From assembly GCF_002286975.1 (NCBI RefSeq), contig NZ_NSKB01000001.1, forward strand, positions 622,733 through 686,732: 64,000 nucleotides of DNA, given 5' to 3'. Source of the stretch: Halomonas salipaludis. GTDB taxonomy: Bacteria; Pseudomonadota; Gammaproteobacteria; Pseudomonadales; Halomonadaceae. The notes beneath the pieces were generated by a model that searched no databases, was not told the DNA's origin, and was given only the letters and a program-made list of their open reading frames with translations. The stretch's first letter is position 1. The number at the start of each line of letters is the position of its first letter. The position numbers were made by a program, and so were the translations under genes. Shown here one piece after another: positions 8,224 through 17,994 of this stretch.

Positions 8224-9465
8224 ATGAAGATCCCAGCACCGCCAATGAATGACGCCAGCTTGATCGCCGCGCGACACGGCCGTCGTCTGACACTCTTCAT
8301 CTGTCTGATGCTGCTGGTAGGTCTCAACCTGCGCCCTGCCCTGTCGTCACTCTCCCCGCTGCTGGGCCGCATCCAGCAGGAGACCGCCCTTACCCCGCTG
8401 GGCATTGGCACACTGACCACCCTGCCGGTGCTGTGCCTGGGGCTTTTCGCCCCCTTGGCGCCGCGCCTGGCGCGACGCCTGGGCCCGGAACGCGCACTCT
8501 CGCTGGGCCTGCTGGCACTCGCCGCCGCGCTGGCAATCCGCGCCCTGCCCAGCCTCTGGTTGCTGTTCTTCGGCACCCTGCTGGTGGGTGGCGCCATCGG
8601 GGTCTGCGGCAGCCTGCTGCCGAGCCTGGTCAAGCGCGAACTGCCACGCGGCGCCGACCTGATGACCGGCGTCTACACCATGGCGTTGTGCCTGGGCGGC
8701 GCCCTGGGTGCCGGTATCAGCGTACCGCTGGCCGAGCTGCTCGGCAGCTGGTCGCTGAGCCTGGCCAGCTGGTCGCTGCTGGCGCTGGCGGCACTGATCG
8801 CCTGGCGGCTCGGCATGCCGCAGCCACGTCCTGAGCCCCTATCCAGTGACCAGCCGACACCGGCGGTTTCGCTGCTGCGTTCACCGCTGGCCTGGCAGGT
8901 CACTGGCTTCATGGGCAGCCAGTCGTCGCTGGCCTATATCGTGTTCGGCTGGCTGCCGGTCTTGATGCAGCGCCGCGGTCTTGGCGAAGGCGAGGCCGGC
9001 TGGCTGCTGGCAATGTCGGTGATGTCGCAACTGCTGGCCGCCCTCGGCGCGCCGTGGCTGGCGCGGCTGGGTCGCGATCAGCGCCTGGCAGCGCTGTTGC
9101 TGTTGGGGGCCAGCGCCGGCGGCATCCTGATTCTGCTGTTAGGCCCGCTCGAGGCCCGCTGGCTGGGGGCCGCCTTGCTGGGGGTCGGCCAGGGCGGCTG
9201 CTTCAGCCTGGCGCTGACGCTGATCGTGCTGCGCAGCGGCACCCACCAGCTGGCCGGCCAGCTCTCCGGCATGGCCCAGGGCATCGGCTACTGCCTGGCC
9301 GCCCTGGGACCGCTGAGCGTCGGCCTGTTGCTGCAATTCGGGGCCGGCAACCGCACCATCAGCCTACTGCTGATGGTGATCGTCTCGCTTGCCGCCGGCT
9401 GCGCCATGCTGGCCGGGCGGCAACGCCGCCTCGAGGTCGCAGACGGCCGAGCCGTCACTCGCTAG
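8224..9465 (+). CDS. MFS transporter, CynX/NimT family
   Basis: About 413 residues with twelve predicted membrane segments. The family hallmark [15 protein letters not shown] lies in the first segment, as in the CynX/NimT (cyanate/2-nitroimidazole) branch of the major facilitator superfamily. The transported compound is unknown. Three in-frame ATGs (8185, 8224, 8245) are possible and none has a strong ribosome site; 8224 is chosen by family length. It is convergent with pyrC and overlaps its 3' end by 11 bases, so no spacer terminator exists between them. Confidence 0.85.
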   Translation: MKIPAPPMNDASLIAARHGRRLTLFICLMLLVGLNLRPALSSLSPLLGRIQQETALTPLGIGTLTTLPVLCLGLFAPLAPRLARRLGPERALSLGLLALAAALAIRALPSLWLLFFGTLLVGGAIGVCGSLLPSLVKRELPRGADLMTGVYTMALCLGGALGAGISVPLAELLGSWSLSLASWSLLALAALIAWRLGMPQPRPEPLSSDQPTPAVSLLRSPLAWQVTGFMGSQSSLAYIVFGWLPVLMQRRGLGEGEAGWLLAMSVMSQLLAALGAPWLARLGRDQRLAALLLLGASAGGILILLLGPLEARWLGAALLGVGQGGCFSLALTLIVLRSGTHQLAGQLSGMAQGIGYCLAALGPLSVGLLLQFGAGNRTISLLLMVIVSLAAGCAMLAGRQRRLEVADGRAVTR

Positions 9466-10495
9466 ACAGGCGCCAGGGCAGTGTATCGCCCGCTAGCAGC
9501 GGCACGATCACCCCGCCCTCGGCGTAGGGCAGCGTCTCGGGCAGTTGCCAGCGCTCGCGCACCAGCGTCACCTGGCGCGAATTGCGCGGCAACCCATAAA
9601 AGTCCGGCCCGTGATGGCTGGCAAAGCCCTCCAGCTGCTCCAGTCGCCCAGCCTGCTCAAAGGCCATGGCATACAGCTCGAGGGCGGCAGGCGCGGTGAA
9701 GGCCCCGGCACAGCCACAGGCGGACTCCTTGTCACCGCGGGAATGGGGGGCGCTGTCGGTGCCCAGGAAGAACTTGCTGCTCCCCGACGTCGCCGCCGCC
9801 AGCAATGCATCGCGATGCCGTTCACGCTTGAGCACCGGCAGGCAGTAGTAGTGCGGCTTGATGCCACCAACCAGCATATGGTTACGGTTGAACAGCAGAT
9901 GATGGGCAGTGATGGTGGCGGCGATATTGGCCGACGACTCGCGCACGAAGTTCACCGCATCTTCGGTGGTGATGTGCTCGAACACCACCCTGAGCTGCGG
10001 AAAGCGGATCAACAGCGGCGCCATCACCCGCTCGATGAAGACCGCTTCGCGATCGAAGATATCGATCTCCGGACTGGTTACCTCGCCGTGCACCAGCAAC
10101 GGCAGGCCAACCCGCTCCATGGCCTCGATGGCCCGCGAGCAATGGTCGATATCGGTGACCCCGGAGTCGGAGTTGGTGGTGGCCCCGGCCGGGTAGAGCT
10201 TGACCGCATGCACGATGCCGCTGGCCTTGGCCCGCTCGATCTCCTCCGCGGGGGTGTTGTCGGTGAGATACAGCGTCATTAGCGGCTCGAAGTCGCTGCC
10301 CTCGGGGAGCGCCGCGAGGATTCGCTGGCGGTAGGCATGGGCCTGTTCGGTAGTGGTCACCGGCGGCGTCAGGTTGGGCATTATGATGGCACGTCCGCAC
10401 TGCCGCGCGGTGTAGGCCACCACTGAGGCGAGGGCGGCACCGTCGCGCAGGTGCAAGTGCCAGTCATCGGGTTGGGTCAGGGTAATCTGGGTCAC
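9455..10495 (-). CDS. pyrC: Dihydroorotase (class II, PyrC type)
   Basis: The 346-residue enzyme closes carbamoyl-aspartate to dihydroorotate in pyrimidine synthesis. It has the metal-binding HLHLRDG motif (H13, H15) right after the start, and its length matches the monofunctional E. coli-type enzyme (348). It starts with GTG and has AAGG about 9 bases upstream. A perfect 14-bp palindrome lies about 40 bases upstream. It stands alone, with a divergent EamA gene upstream and the MFS gene convergent. Confidence 0.96.
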   Translation of the reverse strand: MTQITLTQPDDWHLHLRDGAALASVVAYTARQCGRAIIMPNLTPPVTTTEQAHAYRQRILAALPEGSDFEPLMTLYLTDNTPAEEIERAKASGIVHAVKLYPAGATTNSDSGVTDIDHCSRAIEAMERVGLPLLVHGEVTSPEIDIFDREAVFIERVMAPLLIRFPQLRVVFEHITTEDAVNFVRESSANIAATITAHHLLFNRNHMLVGGIKPHYYCLPVLKRERHRDALLAAATSGSSKFFLGTDSAPHSRGDKESACGCAGAFTAPAALELYAMAFEQAGRLEQLEGFASHHGPDFYGLPRNSRQVTLVRERWQLPETLPYAEGGVIVPLLAGDTLPWRLSSE

Positions 10496-10530
10496 GGGCA
10501 GGCCTTATAGAGAGAGTACGCTGTCGTTAC

Positions 10531-10544
10531 ACCATCGCGATGGT
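10531..10544. promoter_or_regulatory. 14-bp palindrome upstream of pyrC
   Basis: ACCATCGCGATGGT is a perfect palindrome in the 164-base gap between divergent pyrC and the EamA gene. It could be an operator or a small hairpin in the pyrC leader. It does not resemble the PurR box known upstream of E. coli pyrC. No regulator is encoded nearby. Confidence 0.35.
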
Positions 10545-10659
10545 AAAAACCACGCCATTATAGACGAACGCTGGCCTCACGGTCAGCCGCGCGCCCAGGC
10601 ATGGTGAGCGGCTCCATTAGCCTGATAACATTATCGCCTTTGGTCTCAAGGAAATCTCG

Positions 10660-11562
10660 ATGCCACCCACCGTTGCCGCACGGCCCTCGCTCAAGGCCGA
10701 CGCCTTGCTGCTCTCGGTCACCATGATGGCCGCCGCCGGGTGGATCTTCTCCAAGGAGGCGCTGGATGGCCTTCCGCCGCTGCTGTTCATCGGCACGCGG
10801 TTTCTGCTTGCTGCACTGTTGCTGGGGGTGGTCGGCTGGCACGCCCTGCTCAACCTCGATGCCCGGCAGTGGCGCCAGGCCGGTGCAGTGGGGGTACTGT
10901 TCATTGGCGCCATCACGCTCTGGATACTGGGCCTCGATGCCTCACAGCACCTTGGTGAAAGCGCCTTCATCAACAGCCTGTGGATCCTGATGGTGCCGCT
11001 CATGGCACGCTTCCTGTTCGGCGACCGGCCGCCTGCCGCCACCTGGCTGGCGCTGCCGGTGGCAATGCTGGGCTTCGCCTGCCTGTCGCTCAATAACGGC
11101 TTTCGGATCGAACCCAGTCAGTGGCTGTTCCTCGCCTCGGCGACGCTGTTCGCCCTGCTGTTCAACGTCAACAGCCAGGTAGTCAAGCGCGTGCCGCCGC
11201 TACCCTTCACCATCATCCAGATGCTGGTGCTGGGTGTCGGCTTGACGCTGATGTCGGCGCTCAGCGAGCCCTGGCCTCGACAGGTGGCCCCTCCCACCCT
11301 GGGGTGGTTGCTGGCCAGCGTGCTCATCGCCAGCGTAATGCGCTTCTGGGTGCAGCTCTACGCCCAGCGGCTGACCAGCTCCAGCAACGGCGCGGTAATC
11401 ATGATGCTCGAGGCGGTATGGACGGCGCTCCTCGCCGCGCTGTGGTTTCGTGAAACCATGAATCCACTGCAGTGGCTCGGCTGTGCGCTGATCTTTACCG
11501 CACTATTGATCAATCGCTGGCACTGGCTACGCCGCCTATGGCATAAACGCCCCGCGACATAA
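10660..11562 (+). CDS. DMT-family transporter (EamA domains)
   Basis: About 300 residues with ten predicted membrane helices arranged as two EamA repeats; the second includes SSNGAVIMMLEAVWTALLAALW, typical of the repeat's conserved penultimate helices. Members export amino acids or metabolites, but the substrate cannot be read from sequence. It is followed 44 bases later by a small membrane protein in the same direction, possibly one transcript. Confidence 0.85.
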   Translation: MPPTVAARPSLKADALLLSVTMMAAAGWIFSKEALDGLPPLLFIGTRFLLAALLLGVVGWHALLNLDARQWRQAGAVGVLFIGAITLWILGLDASQHLGESAFINSLWILMVPLMARFLFGDRPPAATWLALPVAMLGFACLSLNNGFRIEPSQWLFLASATLFALLFNVNSQVVKRVPPLPFTIIQMLVLGVGLTLMSALSEPWPRQVAPPTLGWLLASVLIASVMRFWVQLYAQRLTSSSNGAVIMMLEAVWTALLAALWFRETMNPLQWLGCALIFTALLINRWHWLRRLWHKRPAT

Positions 11563-11605
11563 GGTAAGCTGACACAATGACGATGGGTAGGCACGGGATA
11601 ACACA

Positions 11606-12016
11606 ATGCTAGCGGTACGCACATCGGGCGATTTCGTCGCTCTGCTCGAAGGCTTGATATGGCTATTGCTGGCCTGGTCGGCCAGCTATTCGGCCGCAAT
11701 CGGCGAGCCCCTGCCCAGCGTCGCCATGCTTAGCGTGAGCGCTACGCTGGTATTCGTTTGCTGGGCACACAGGCCATTTCGCCTGACGCTGCAGCGCTAC
11801 CGCATCCGCCGTCGCCGCACCGAGATGCTGATGCACATCATCGCCCTGCCGCTGCTGCTGGCACTGTTTTTTGGGGTGTTGATCGAGAGCCTGCTGACGC
11901 CGCTCAGTGGCCAGCAGAAGATGCTGATGTATAACGTCCTCGCCACCTCTGGATGGCTGGTCTTCGCCCTGACACTACTGGTCAAGTACCTGATGTTCCG
12001 ACTCAAACCGCGCTGA
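11606..12016 (+). CDS. Small membrane protein of unknown function
   Basis: I do not recognise this 136-residue protein. It shows four predicted membrane segments (about 10-30, 38-52, 74-96 and 108-128) separated by an Arg-rich cytosolic loop (LQRYRIRRRRTEML, about 63-76). GGGATAA lies upstream of the ATG. It is likely an inner-membrane protein and may be co-transcribed with the upstream EamA gene. Nothing in it suggests an active site. Confidence 0.65.
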   Translation: MLAVRTSGDFVALLEGLIWLLLAWSASYSAAIGEPLPSVAMLSVSATLVFVCWAHRPFRLTLQRYRIRRRRTEMLMHIIALPLLLALFFGVLIESLLTPLSGQQKMLMYNVLATSGWLVFALTLLVKYLMFRLKPR

Positions 12017-12112
12017 AATGGGGCAAGCTGGTTGGCAGTCTGGGGCTAAAACGACTAAGGTAATAGCACTGTGTCGCAGTCGCGCGACTCGCCAGGCAAT
12101 ACCCGTCTACTC

Positions 12113-12724
12113 ATGAATGTCTCGATTCGTCGTTACCTAACACGTTTTGCGCTGGCCCCCTCAATGGCTTTTGCCGTGGGTGCGGGTGTTGCGCTGGCCG
12201 ACGATGACATGCCGATTCACTACAGCGGCGACTTCACCGAGCTTGCGACGCTGGATAACGGCGTAGTCCTGGAAGGCGCGGAACTGGCGATGCCCGATGG
12301 CGCCACGTCTGGCTTTCGCCTGCTGGCTGGCTACTTGCTGCCAAGGCTGCCACGGCTAGGCGTCGGCGCCGAGATAACCTACCTGGTGACCGACGAGACC
12401 CCGACTGCCATCGATAACCAATCGGTACTGCTCAACACCACCAGCCTGCAAGGTGCCGTCACCGCCGGCCTGCATCTCGGCAACTTCAGCCTGTTTGCCA
12501 AATCCGGCCTGGCCGACTGGAGCGGCGACCTGGAAACCACCATGGCCGGAAGCGATGCCCAGGAGCAGGACATGGCCATGGGCGGCACCGCCCAGGTTCA
12601 CGGCTTCGGTGCGCGCATGAACTTCACGCCACGCACCGTGGCACATCTGCAGTACGAGCGCATCGACGCACCGCGCCTCGAGCACCTCAACCTGACCTCC
12701 GCCAAGATCTCCTACCACTTCTAA
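12113..12724 (+). CDS. Predicted outer-membrane beta-barrel protein
   Basis: A 203-residue protein with a signal peptide (MNVSIRRYLTRF, hydrophobic core, cleavage near ALA-DDD) and alternating amphipathic strands (GFRLLAGYLL, LGVGAEITYLV, GFGARMNFTP, VAHLQYERID). It ends in a strand with terminal Phe (KISYHF), the usual signal for assembly by the BAM complex. This fits a small OmpA/OmpW-like eight-stranded porin domain. A GTG start at 12071 would add 14 residues before the signal peptide; 12113 is preferred. Function unknown. Confidence 0.75.
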   Translation: MNVSIRRYLTRFALAPSMAFAVGAGVALADDDMPIHYSGDFTELATLDNGVVLEGAELAMPDGATSGFRLLAGYLLPRLPRLGVGAEITYLVTDETPTAIDNQSVLLNTTSLQGAVTAGLHLGNFSLFAKSGLADWSGDLETTMAGSDAQEQDMAMGGTAQVHGFGARMNFTPRTVAHLQYERIDAPRLEHLNLTSAKISYHF

Positions 12725-12728
12725 GCGC

Positions 12729-12996
12729 GCAGCGCTGCCCGGCTAGATCAACCCCATCGCGGCTAAAGCCGCTCCCACTTTTGCCTTGGCGCCATGACCC
12801 TGTAGGAGCGAATTCATTCGCGATTGCAGCGCGCAGCGCTGCTGGGTTGGATAAACCTCATGAAGCTGAAGCCTCTCCCACATTGGCCTTGGCGCCACTC
12901 CCTGTGGGAGCGAATTCATTCGCGATTGCAGCGCGCAGCGCTGCTGGATCAGCTCCATCGAGACTGACGTCTCTCCCACATTGCCCCTGGCGCCAC
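12729..12996. repeat. REP-like repeat cluster 1
   Basis: Three degenerate units lie between the convergent outer-membrane gene and the motB-like gene. Heads of the GTAGGAGCGAATTCATTCGC type occur near 12802 and 12903, each followed by GCAGCGCGCAGCGCTGC, and inverted partners of the CGCGGCTAAAGCCGCTCCCAC type lie near 12760. The units are more diverged than in the later clusters. Short reading frames here are repeat artefacts. Confidence 0.85.
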
Positions 12997-13971
12997 TCAC
13001 AGATGAATGATCACCTCGACGCGGCGATTCTTGGCACGCCCCTCTTGTGAATCGTTGCTGGCCAGCGGGCGGGTATCGCCAAAGCCCACCGCACGCAGCC
13101 GCGAGGGCGACACCCCCTCATCCGCCAGGTAGCGCAGAATCGCCGTGGCCCGGGCGCTGGAAAGCTCCCAGTTGGAGGGAAACTGCGGCGTATTGATCGG
13201 CCGGCTATCGGTATGGCCCTCCACCGAGACCTCACCATCATGGCGCTGGATCAGTGCCACCAGGCTCTCGATAACATCGCGGCCAGCGCCTGTCAGTTCA
13301 GCCTCGGCGGTGGAGAACAGCAGGTTGTCCTCGACCCGCAGGCTGATGCCCTCGGCCACCCGCGACACCTCCACCCCCTCGAGGTCGGGCAGGTGCGGCG
13401 CTTCTGCAATGCGCTGCTCCAGGGTCTCGGCAAGCGTGGTGGCCACCGCCACCGCCTCGGGGTCGATCTCCCGCGAGCGCTCGGGCGCAGTATCGGTCAC
13501 CACGACGACCAGCTCCTCCAGCGGCACCTCGAGGTTGGCGCCGTTGGCCGCCACCACCTGCGGGCTCGGCGGCTGCCAGTCGGCCATCACTGGTTCGGCG
13601 GGGAACGGTCTCGCCGGAACCGGCGCCACAGGCTCCGGCGCCCGGCGCGCCACCCCAAGCGCCACCACCACCGCCGCCGGATCGATACGCGCCGCGGCGC
13701 CGTTCAGGTACGGCTCCTGAGGCGCCATCGCCGCCAGCATCTCCTCAGGCAGCGGCACCCCCAGGTAAGGGGCTGGCGTAGCATCCACCTCGGTATAGAG
13801 CGTCACCGGTTCGGCATCGCTCTGACCCAGACGAAACGACAGCGCGAACAGCAGCACGAACAGCGCCACCAGCAGCGTCATCACATCGATGTAACTGACC
13901 ATCCAGCCGCTGCTCGCTTCGGCATCTCCCGCCTCCTCGAGCAGCGCATCGTAGCGCGAGGTATCAGGCAT
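12997..13971 (-). CDS. Flagellar stator protein, MotB-like with OmpA domain
   Basis: The 324-residue protein has one N-terminal membrane helix (about 23-45, SYIDVMTLLVALFVLLFAL) that contains the Asp expected to conduct ions in MotB/PomB, a long Pro/Ala-rich periplasmic linker, and a C-terminal peptidoglycan-binding OmpA domain (about 200-322, VEGHTDSRPINT and a terminal NRRVEVII motif). Together with the overlapping motA-like gene it should form a stator unit. Whether it uses protons or sodium cannot be read safely. It is the second gene of the pair and ends next to REP cluster 1. Confidence 0.87.
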   Translation of the reverse strand: MPDTSRYDALLEEAGDAEASSGWMVSYIDVMTLLVALFVLLFALSFRLGQSDAEPVTLYTEVDATPAPYLGVPLPEEMLAAMAPQEPYLNGAAARIDPAAVVVALGVARRAPEPVAPVPARPFPAEPVMADWQPPSPQVVAANGANLEVPLEELVVVVTDTAPERSREIDPEAVAVATTLAETLEQRIAEAPHLPDLEGVEVSRVAEGISLRVEDNLLFSTAEAELTGAGRDVIESLVALIQRHDGEVSVEGHTDSRPINTPQFPSNWELSSARATAILRYLADEGVSPSRLRAVGFGDTRPLASNDSQEGRAKNRRVEVIIHL

Positions 13972-14812
13972 GCTTGCGCAGCCTCACCGGCCACTGCAGG
14001 CGCCGCCCGGTCTTCTCCATCGGTTCGTCGAGCAACACCTGGTCGCGCAGTTCATCATGGTGATTGGCCATGAACGACTTGAGCGTCTCCTCGATGAACG
14101 ACGGCAGCCGACGCCGCGACATCAACGACACCCCCTCGAGCACCATGTTCATGGCGATCAGGCGCTCTTCGGTTCGCCGCTCCAGCTTGACCGCTATCGG
14201 TTTGAACACCAGGTTGGCCAGCACGATGCCATAGAAGGTGGTCAACAGGGCCACCGCCATTTTCTCGCCGATTACCCCAATCTGGCCGGTATCCATCACC
14301 TCGAGCATGTTCACCAGCCCCACCAGGGTGCCGATCATGCCGAAGGCCGGGGCGTAGAGTGCCATGGTGCGAAAGATCTGCGCCTCGGCCCGCTCCCGCG
14401 CCTTCATGCGCGCCACCCGCCAACGCAGCAGGTCGAGGATCTCCTCTTCGCGGGTATTATCGATTACCAGCTGCACGCCGGTGCGCAGGAAGGGATTGCG
14501 CACGTCATCCTCCAACGCACGCTCCACGGCATGGATGTCGCCCTTGAACCACAGCCGCGACAGCCGCACCAGTTCCTGGATATCCTCCTGTACACGGCTG
14601 TTCTCGCGACGAAACACCAGCGCCACCAGCCGCACCACTCGCACGACTTCCTTGAGCGGGTAGCTGATGAAGGTCGCCGCCAGGGTGCCGGTCAGCACGA
14701 TGGCCAAGCCTGGCAGGTTGATGAAGCTGGCCGCCGACTCGGCGCTCAGCAAGAGGACACTGGCCAGCATCAAGATACTGGCGGCGATGCCGATAAGCGT
14801 TGAAGGATTCAT
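13964..14812 (-). CDS. Flagellar stator protein, MotA/PomA-like
   Basis: About 282 residues with four membrane helices (about 4-22, 30-48, 140-160 and 175-195) and the large cytoplasmic loop with charged residues typical of MotA/PomA (RAEAQIFRTMALYAPAFGMIGTLVGLVNML marks the third helix). It overlaps the motB-like gene by 8 bases, so the two are coupled. The start at 14812 is preferred to an ATG 12 bases upstream because the first helix follows directly. No clear sigma-28 promoter was found upstream. Confidence 0.88.
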   Translation of the reverse strand: MNPSTLIGIAASILMLASVLLLSAESAASFINLPGLAIVLTGTLAATFISYPLKEVVRVVRLVALVFRRENSRVQEDIQELVRLSRLWFKGDIHAVERALEDDVRNPFLRTGVQLVIDNTREEEILDLLRWRVARMKARERAEAQIFRTMALYAPAFGMIGTLVGLVNMLEVMDTGQIGVIGEKMAVALLTTFYGIVLANLVFKPIAVKLERRTEERLIAMNMVLEGVSLMSRRRLPSFIEETLKSFMANHHDELRDQVLLDEPMEKTGRRLQWPVRLRKHA

Positions 14813-14944
14813 GCGCTCGCCCATGGTAGATGACTCGAAAGAGACGTCGTTCAGGCTGACATGATACTCACCGCACTACCCGGCAAAGGGTCGAAAAGCC
14901 GCCATTCGTGGGGCTACTCCGGCGTAGGCAAGGCAACGAACAGA

Positions 14945-15195
14945 CTATCGCGCGGCATAACGATCAGCGGTCGCCAGCATCTCCGGCAGGCCAATGGCGT
15001 CGTTGAGCTTATCGAAAGCGGCCATGCGGTCGCGGAACGGCTCGGTAGAGCCGTGCTGCTTGAGGCTCTCGAAGTAGGCAGAGACCTGACGAATCACTGC
15101 CGAGGCAGCGATATCCAGCCGCGACGCTGCCGCCCGGATCGAACCGGTCTCGACCGTCAACGGAAGTAGGTCAAGCGCTGGTGGGGGATTTCCAT
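14945..15195 (-). pseudogene. Chimeric remnant: LysR N-terminus joined to an unknown C-terminal fragment
   Basis: Positions 15099-15195 match the first 98 bases of the intact LysR gene at 44934-45031 with about five substitutions and one missing base, which breaks the frame at the twelfth codon. The helix-turn-helix segment VETGSIRAAASRLDIAASAV is identical to the intact copy. Beyond about 15090 the homology ends and the open frame runs into an unrelated 45-residue tail (AYFESLKQHGSTEPFRDRMA, then AAFDKLNDAIGLPEM) that I cannot identify but that looks like a real protein C-terminus. The remnant abuts REP cluster 2. It is most simply a deletion scar. Confidence 0.7.
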
Positions 15196-15213
15196 GGCCA
15201 GCCCCGATAGTCA

Positions 15214-16108
15214 CACTTAGCGCGAATTTATTCGCGATTCGTGTGGGAGATAATTCATTCGCGATTGCAGTGCGCAGCGCTGCCGGTCAACCCAACCCCA
15301 TCGTGACTGAAGTCACTCCCACATTTGCCTTGGCGCCACTCCCCTGTGGGAGATAATTCATTCGCGATTGCAGCGCGCAGCGCTGCCGGTCAACCAATCC
15401 CATCGTGACTGAAGTCACTCCCACTTTTACCAACGGCGCCACTCCCCTGTGGGAGCGAATTCATTCGCGATGGCAGTGCGCAGCGCTGCCGGTCAACCCA
15501 ACCCCATCGTGACTGAAGTCACTCCCACTTTTACCAACGGCGCCACTCCCCTGTGGGAGCGAATTCATTCGCGATTGCAGTGCGTAGCGCTGCCGGTCAA
15601 CCAATCCCATCGTGACTGAAGTCACTCCCACTTTTACCAACGGCGCCACTCCCCTGTGGGAGATAATTCATTCGCGATGGCAGTGCGCAGCGCTGCCGGT
15701 CAACCCAACCCCATCGTGACTGAAGTCACTCCCACTTTTACCAACGGCGCCACTCCCCTGTGGGAGCGAATTCATTCGCGATGGCAGTGCGCAGCGCTGC
15801 CGGTCAACCAATCCCATCGTGACTGAAGTCACTCCCACTTTTACCAACGGCGCCACTCCCCTGTGGGAGCGAATTCATTCGCGATGGCAGTGCGCAGCGC
15901 TGCCGGTCAACCAATCCCATCGTGACTGAAGTCACTCCCACATTTGCCTTGGCGCCACTCCCCTGTGGGAGCGACTTCAGTCGCGATGGCAGCGCGCAGC
16001 ACTGCCGGTCAACCAATCCCATCGTGACTGAAGTCACTCCCACTTTTACCAACGGCGCCACTCCCCTGTGGGAGCGAATTCATTCGCGATTGCAGTGCGT
16101 AGCGCTGC
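15214..16108. repeat. REP-like tandem array 2 (about 103-bp period)
   Basis: Nine head elements (TGTGGGAG followed by CGAATTCATTCGCGAT or close variants) start at about 15242, 15345, 15448, 15552, 15655, 15759, 15862, 15964 and 16067, a period of 102-104 bases. Each unit holds the head, a GCAGCGCGCAGCGCTGC-type palindrome, an inverted head (ATCGTGACTGAAGTCACTCC) and a short GC spacer. Units alternate between ACATTTGCCTTGG and ACTTTTACCAACGG spacers. The array fills the whole gap between the LysR remnant and the gamma-glutamyltransferase stop codon. Confidence 0.93.
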
Positions 16109-16110
16109 CG

Positions 16111-17901
16111 TCAACGCCCCACGGCATAGCCCTGCATGTGGCGCGCCGAGGCGCCAGCGTGAAGCATGCCATCGCGCACTGCCACGGCACACACCCGGCC
16201 CAGCGCCCACTCATCCTGTATCGCCAGGTCATGGCCTTTATCACGCAGGGCCGCCAGCACCGCCGGGGAGAAGCGGTTTTCGATCAGCACCCGCCCCAGC
16301 ACGCACTCACGCGGATGGAAGGATGCCGGGAAATGGCGCACCTGAAACTGCGGCGCATCAATGGCGCGCTGCAGGTCGTAACCGTAATGCACGATGCGCA
16401 GAAAGGTGGTCAGGCTCCACTGGTCCTGCTGGTCGCCGCCGGGCGAGCCCAAGGCCATGCACGGCTTGCCATCGCGGGTGACCAGCGTCGGTGTGAGTGT
16501 CGTGCGCGGACGAACGCCGGGGCGCAGTGAACTCGCCAGCCCAGGCGTCAGCCAGGTCATCTGCGCCCGCGTAGAGATCGAGAAGCCCAGCCCCGGCACG
16601 CTGGGCGAGCTTTGCAGCCAGCCGCCACTGGGCGTCGCCGACACCATGTTGCCAAAGCGATCGACGATATCCAGATGCACCGTATCGCCCTCCACCTCAG
16701 GCAGCGGCGCAAACGTCGGCTCACCGCCGCCGGGCCCAATCGTAGGCTCGCTACCCGCCAGTGCCATGATCGCCGCTATCCGTGCATCGCCGCCCTTCAG
16801 CCCCGGGCGCATCTCCAGCGACGCCTGCTCACCGATCAACTGGCGTCGAGCCGCGTTATAGTCAGCGCTGAGCAACGTCTCCAGCGGCACCTCGGCGCCT
16901 GCCGGGTCGCCGTACCACGCCTCGCGGTCGGCGAAAGCCAGCTTCGCCGACTCTGCTACCCGGTGGACGAACGCGGCGCTCTCGGGACCGAAAGAGGTGA
17001 AATCGACATCCTCAAGCAGCGCCAGCTGCTGCAGGAATACCGGCCCCTGGCTCCAGGGACCGCACTTATGAACGCGATAGCCTGCGTAATCCGCGCTTAC
17101 CGTGGCCTCTTCACTCGCTGACCAGCGCGCCATGTCCTCGCCGGTCAGCAGCCCGGCACGGCGCTCCCCGGTGCTGTCCATCAGCGGCTTGCGATAGAAG
17201 GCATCGACCGCCTCGGCCACGAAGCCTTCATAGAAGGTCGCTCGGGCACGCTCGATCTGTGCCTCACGGTCGGGGCCCGCCAGCATCGCCTCGGCCAGAA
17301 TACGCCGGTAGGTGCGAGCAATCGCCGGCGAACGAAACAACCGGTCGGGACGCGGCGCAGCGCCGTCCACCAGCCACTGTTCGGCAGAGCTCGGCCACTC
17401 CTGCTTGAAGAACTCGGCAACCGGCAGAATCGAGGAAACCACACGACCGAGCAGCGGAAACCCGTTCTCCGCATAGTCGATGGCGGGCTCCAGCACCGAC
17501 GCCAGCGGCATGCTGCCGTAATCGCGCAGCAGTCGCATCCAGGCGCCGAACGCCCCCGGCACCACGGCCGGCAACAGCCCGGTGCCCGGCACTGTCTTGA
17601 GCCCTAGCTGCGCGAAGTGCTCCGCGGTGGCCCCCGCCGGCGTCACCCCCTGGCCGCAGATCACCCGCGGCGCCGTATCGTCATGGCGCATCGCGATGAT
17701 CGGCACCTCGCCGCCAGGACCATTCAGATGAGGCTCGACGATCTGCAGCACGAAACCCGCTGCCACGGCCGCATCGAAGGCGTTGCCGCCCTTCTCCAGC
17801 ATTGCCATCGCCACGCTGGAGGCCAACCAGTGCGTAGTAGTGACGACCCCGAAGGTGCCCTTGATCTCAGGACGAGTGGTGAACGGCGGCAGGCTGGGCA
17901 T
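16111..17901 (-). CDS. Gamma-glutamyltransferase family protein (Ntn hydrolase)
   Basis: The 596-residue protein has the GGT fold markers: GGNAFDAAVA near 38-47, the expected autocleavage site with nucleophile T407 in DTVHLDIVD, and GSPGGDQQ near the C-terminus. No obvious signal peptide is seen, so it is likely cytoplasmic, like YwrD/HpxW-type members that hydrolyse small amides rather than classical periplasmic GGT. The ATG at 17901 is chosen over an earlier frame start because AGGAACC precedes it. It is divergent from a GntR gene and a TAXI-TRAP transporter, which suggests one regulated uptake-and-hydrolysis locus. Confidence 0.87.
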   Translation of the reverse strand: MPSLPPFTTRPEIKGTFGVVTTTHWLASSVAMAMLEKGGNAFDAAVAAGFVLQIVEPHLNGPGGEVPIIAMRHDDTAPRVICGQGVTPAGATAEHFAQLGLKTVPGTGLLPAVVPGAFGAWMRLLRDYGSMPLASVLEPAIDYAENGFPLLGRVVSSILPVAEFFKQEWPSSAEQWLVDGAAPRPDRLFRSPAIARTYRRILAEAMLAGPDREAQIERARATFYEGFVAEAVDAFYRKPLMDSTGERRAGLLTGEDMARWSASEEATVSADYAGYRVHKCGPWSQGPVFLQQLALLEDVDFTSFGPESAAFVHRVAESAKLAFADREAWYGDPAGAEVPLETLLSADYNAARRQLIGEQASLEMRPGLKGGDARIAAIMALAGSEPTIGPGGGEPTFAPLPEVEGDTVHLDIVDRFGNMVSATPSGGWLQSSPSVPGLGFSISTRAQMTWLTPGLASSLRPGVRPRTTLTPTLVTRDGKPCMALGSPGGDQQDQWSLTTFLRIVHYGYDLQRAIDAPQFQVRHFPASFHPRECVLGRVLIENRFSPAVLAALRDKGHDLAIQDEWALGRVCAVAVRDGMLHAGASARHMQGYAVGR

Positions 17902-17994
17902 GGCGATCGGTTCCTCTTGTTGTTGAGCACCACCTGATACTGGGCGGCTCAGGTTGTACTTGAACCTACCATGTTTTACAGGCAGGATCATTAG

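Noticed and set aside
15461-16061. Several 60-85 codon frames in REP array 2
   Set aside because: Pure repeat sequence without start signals.
15214-16108. Possible CRISPR array
   Set aside because: The period is about 103 bases, the segments between palindromes are as conserved as the palindromes, and there are no unique spacers or cas genes.
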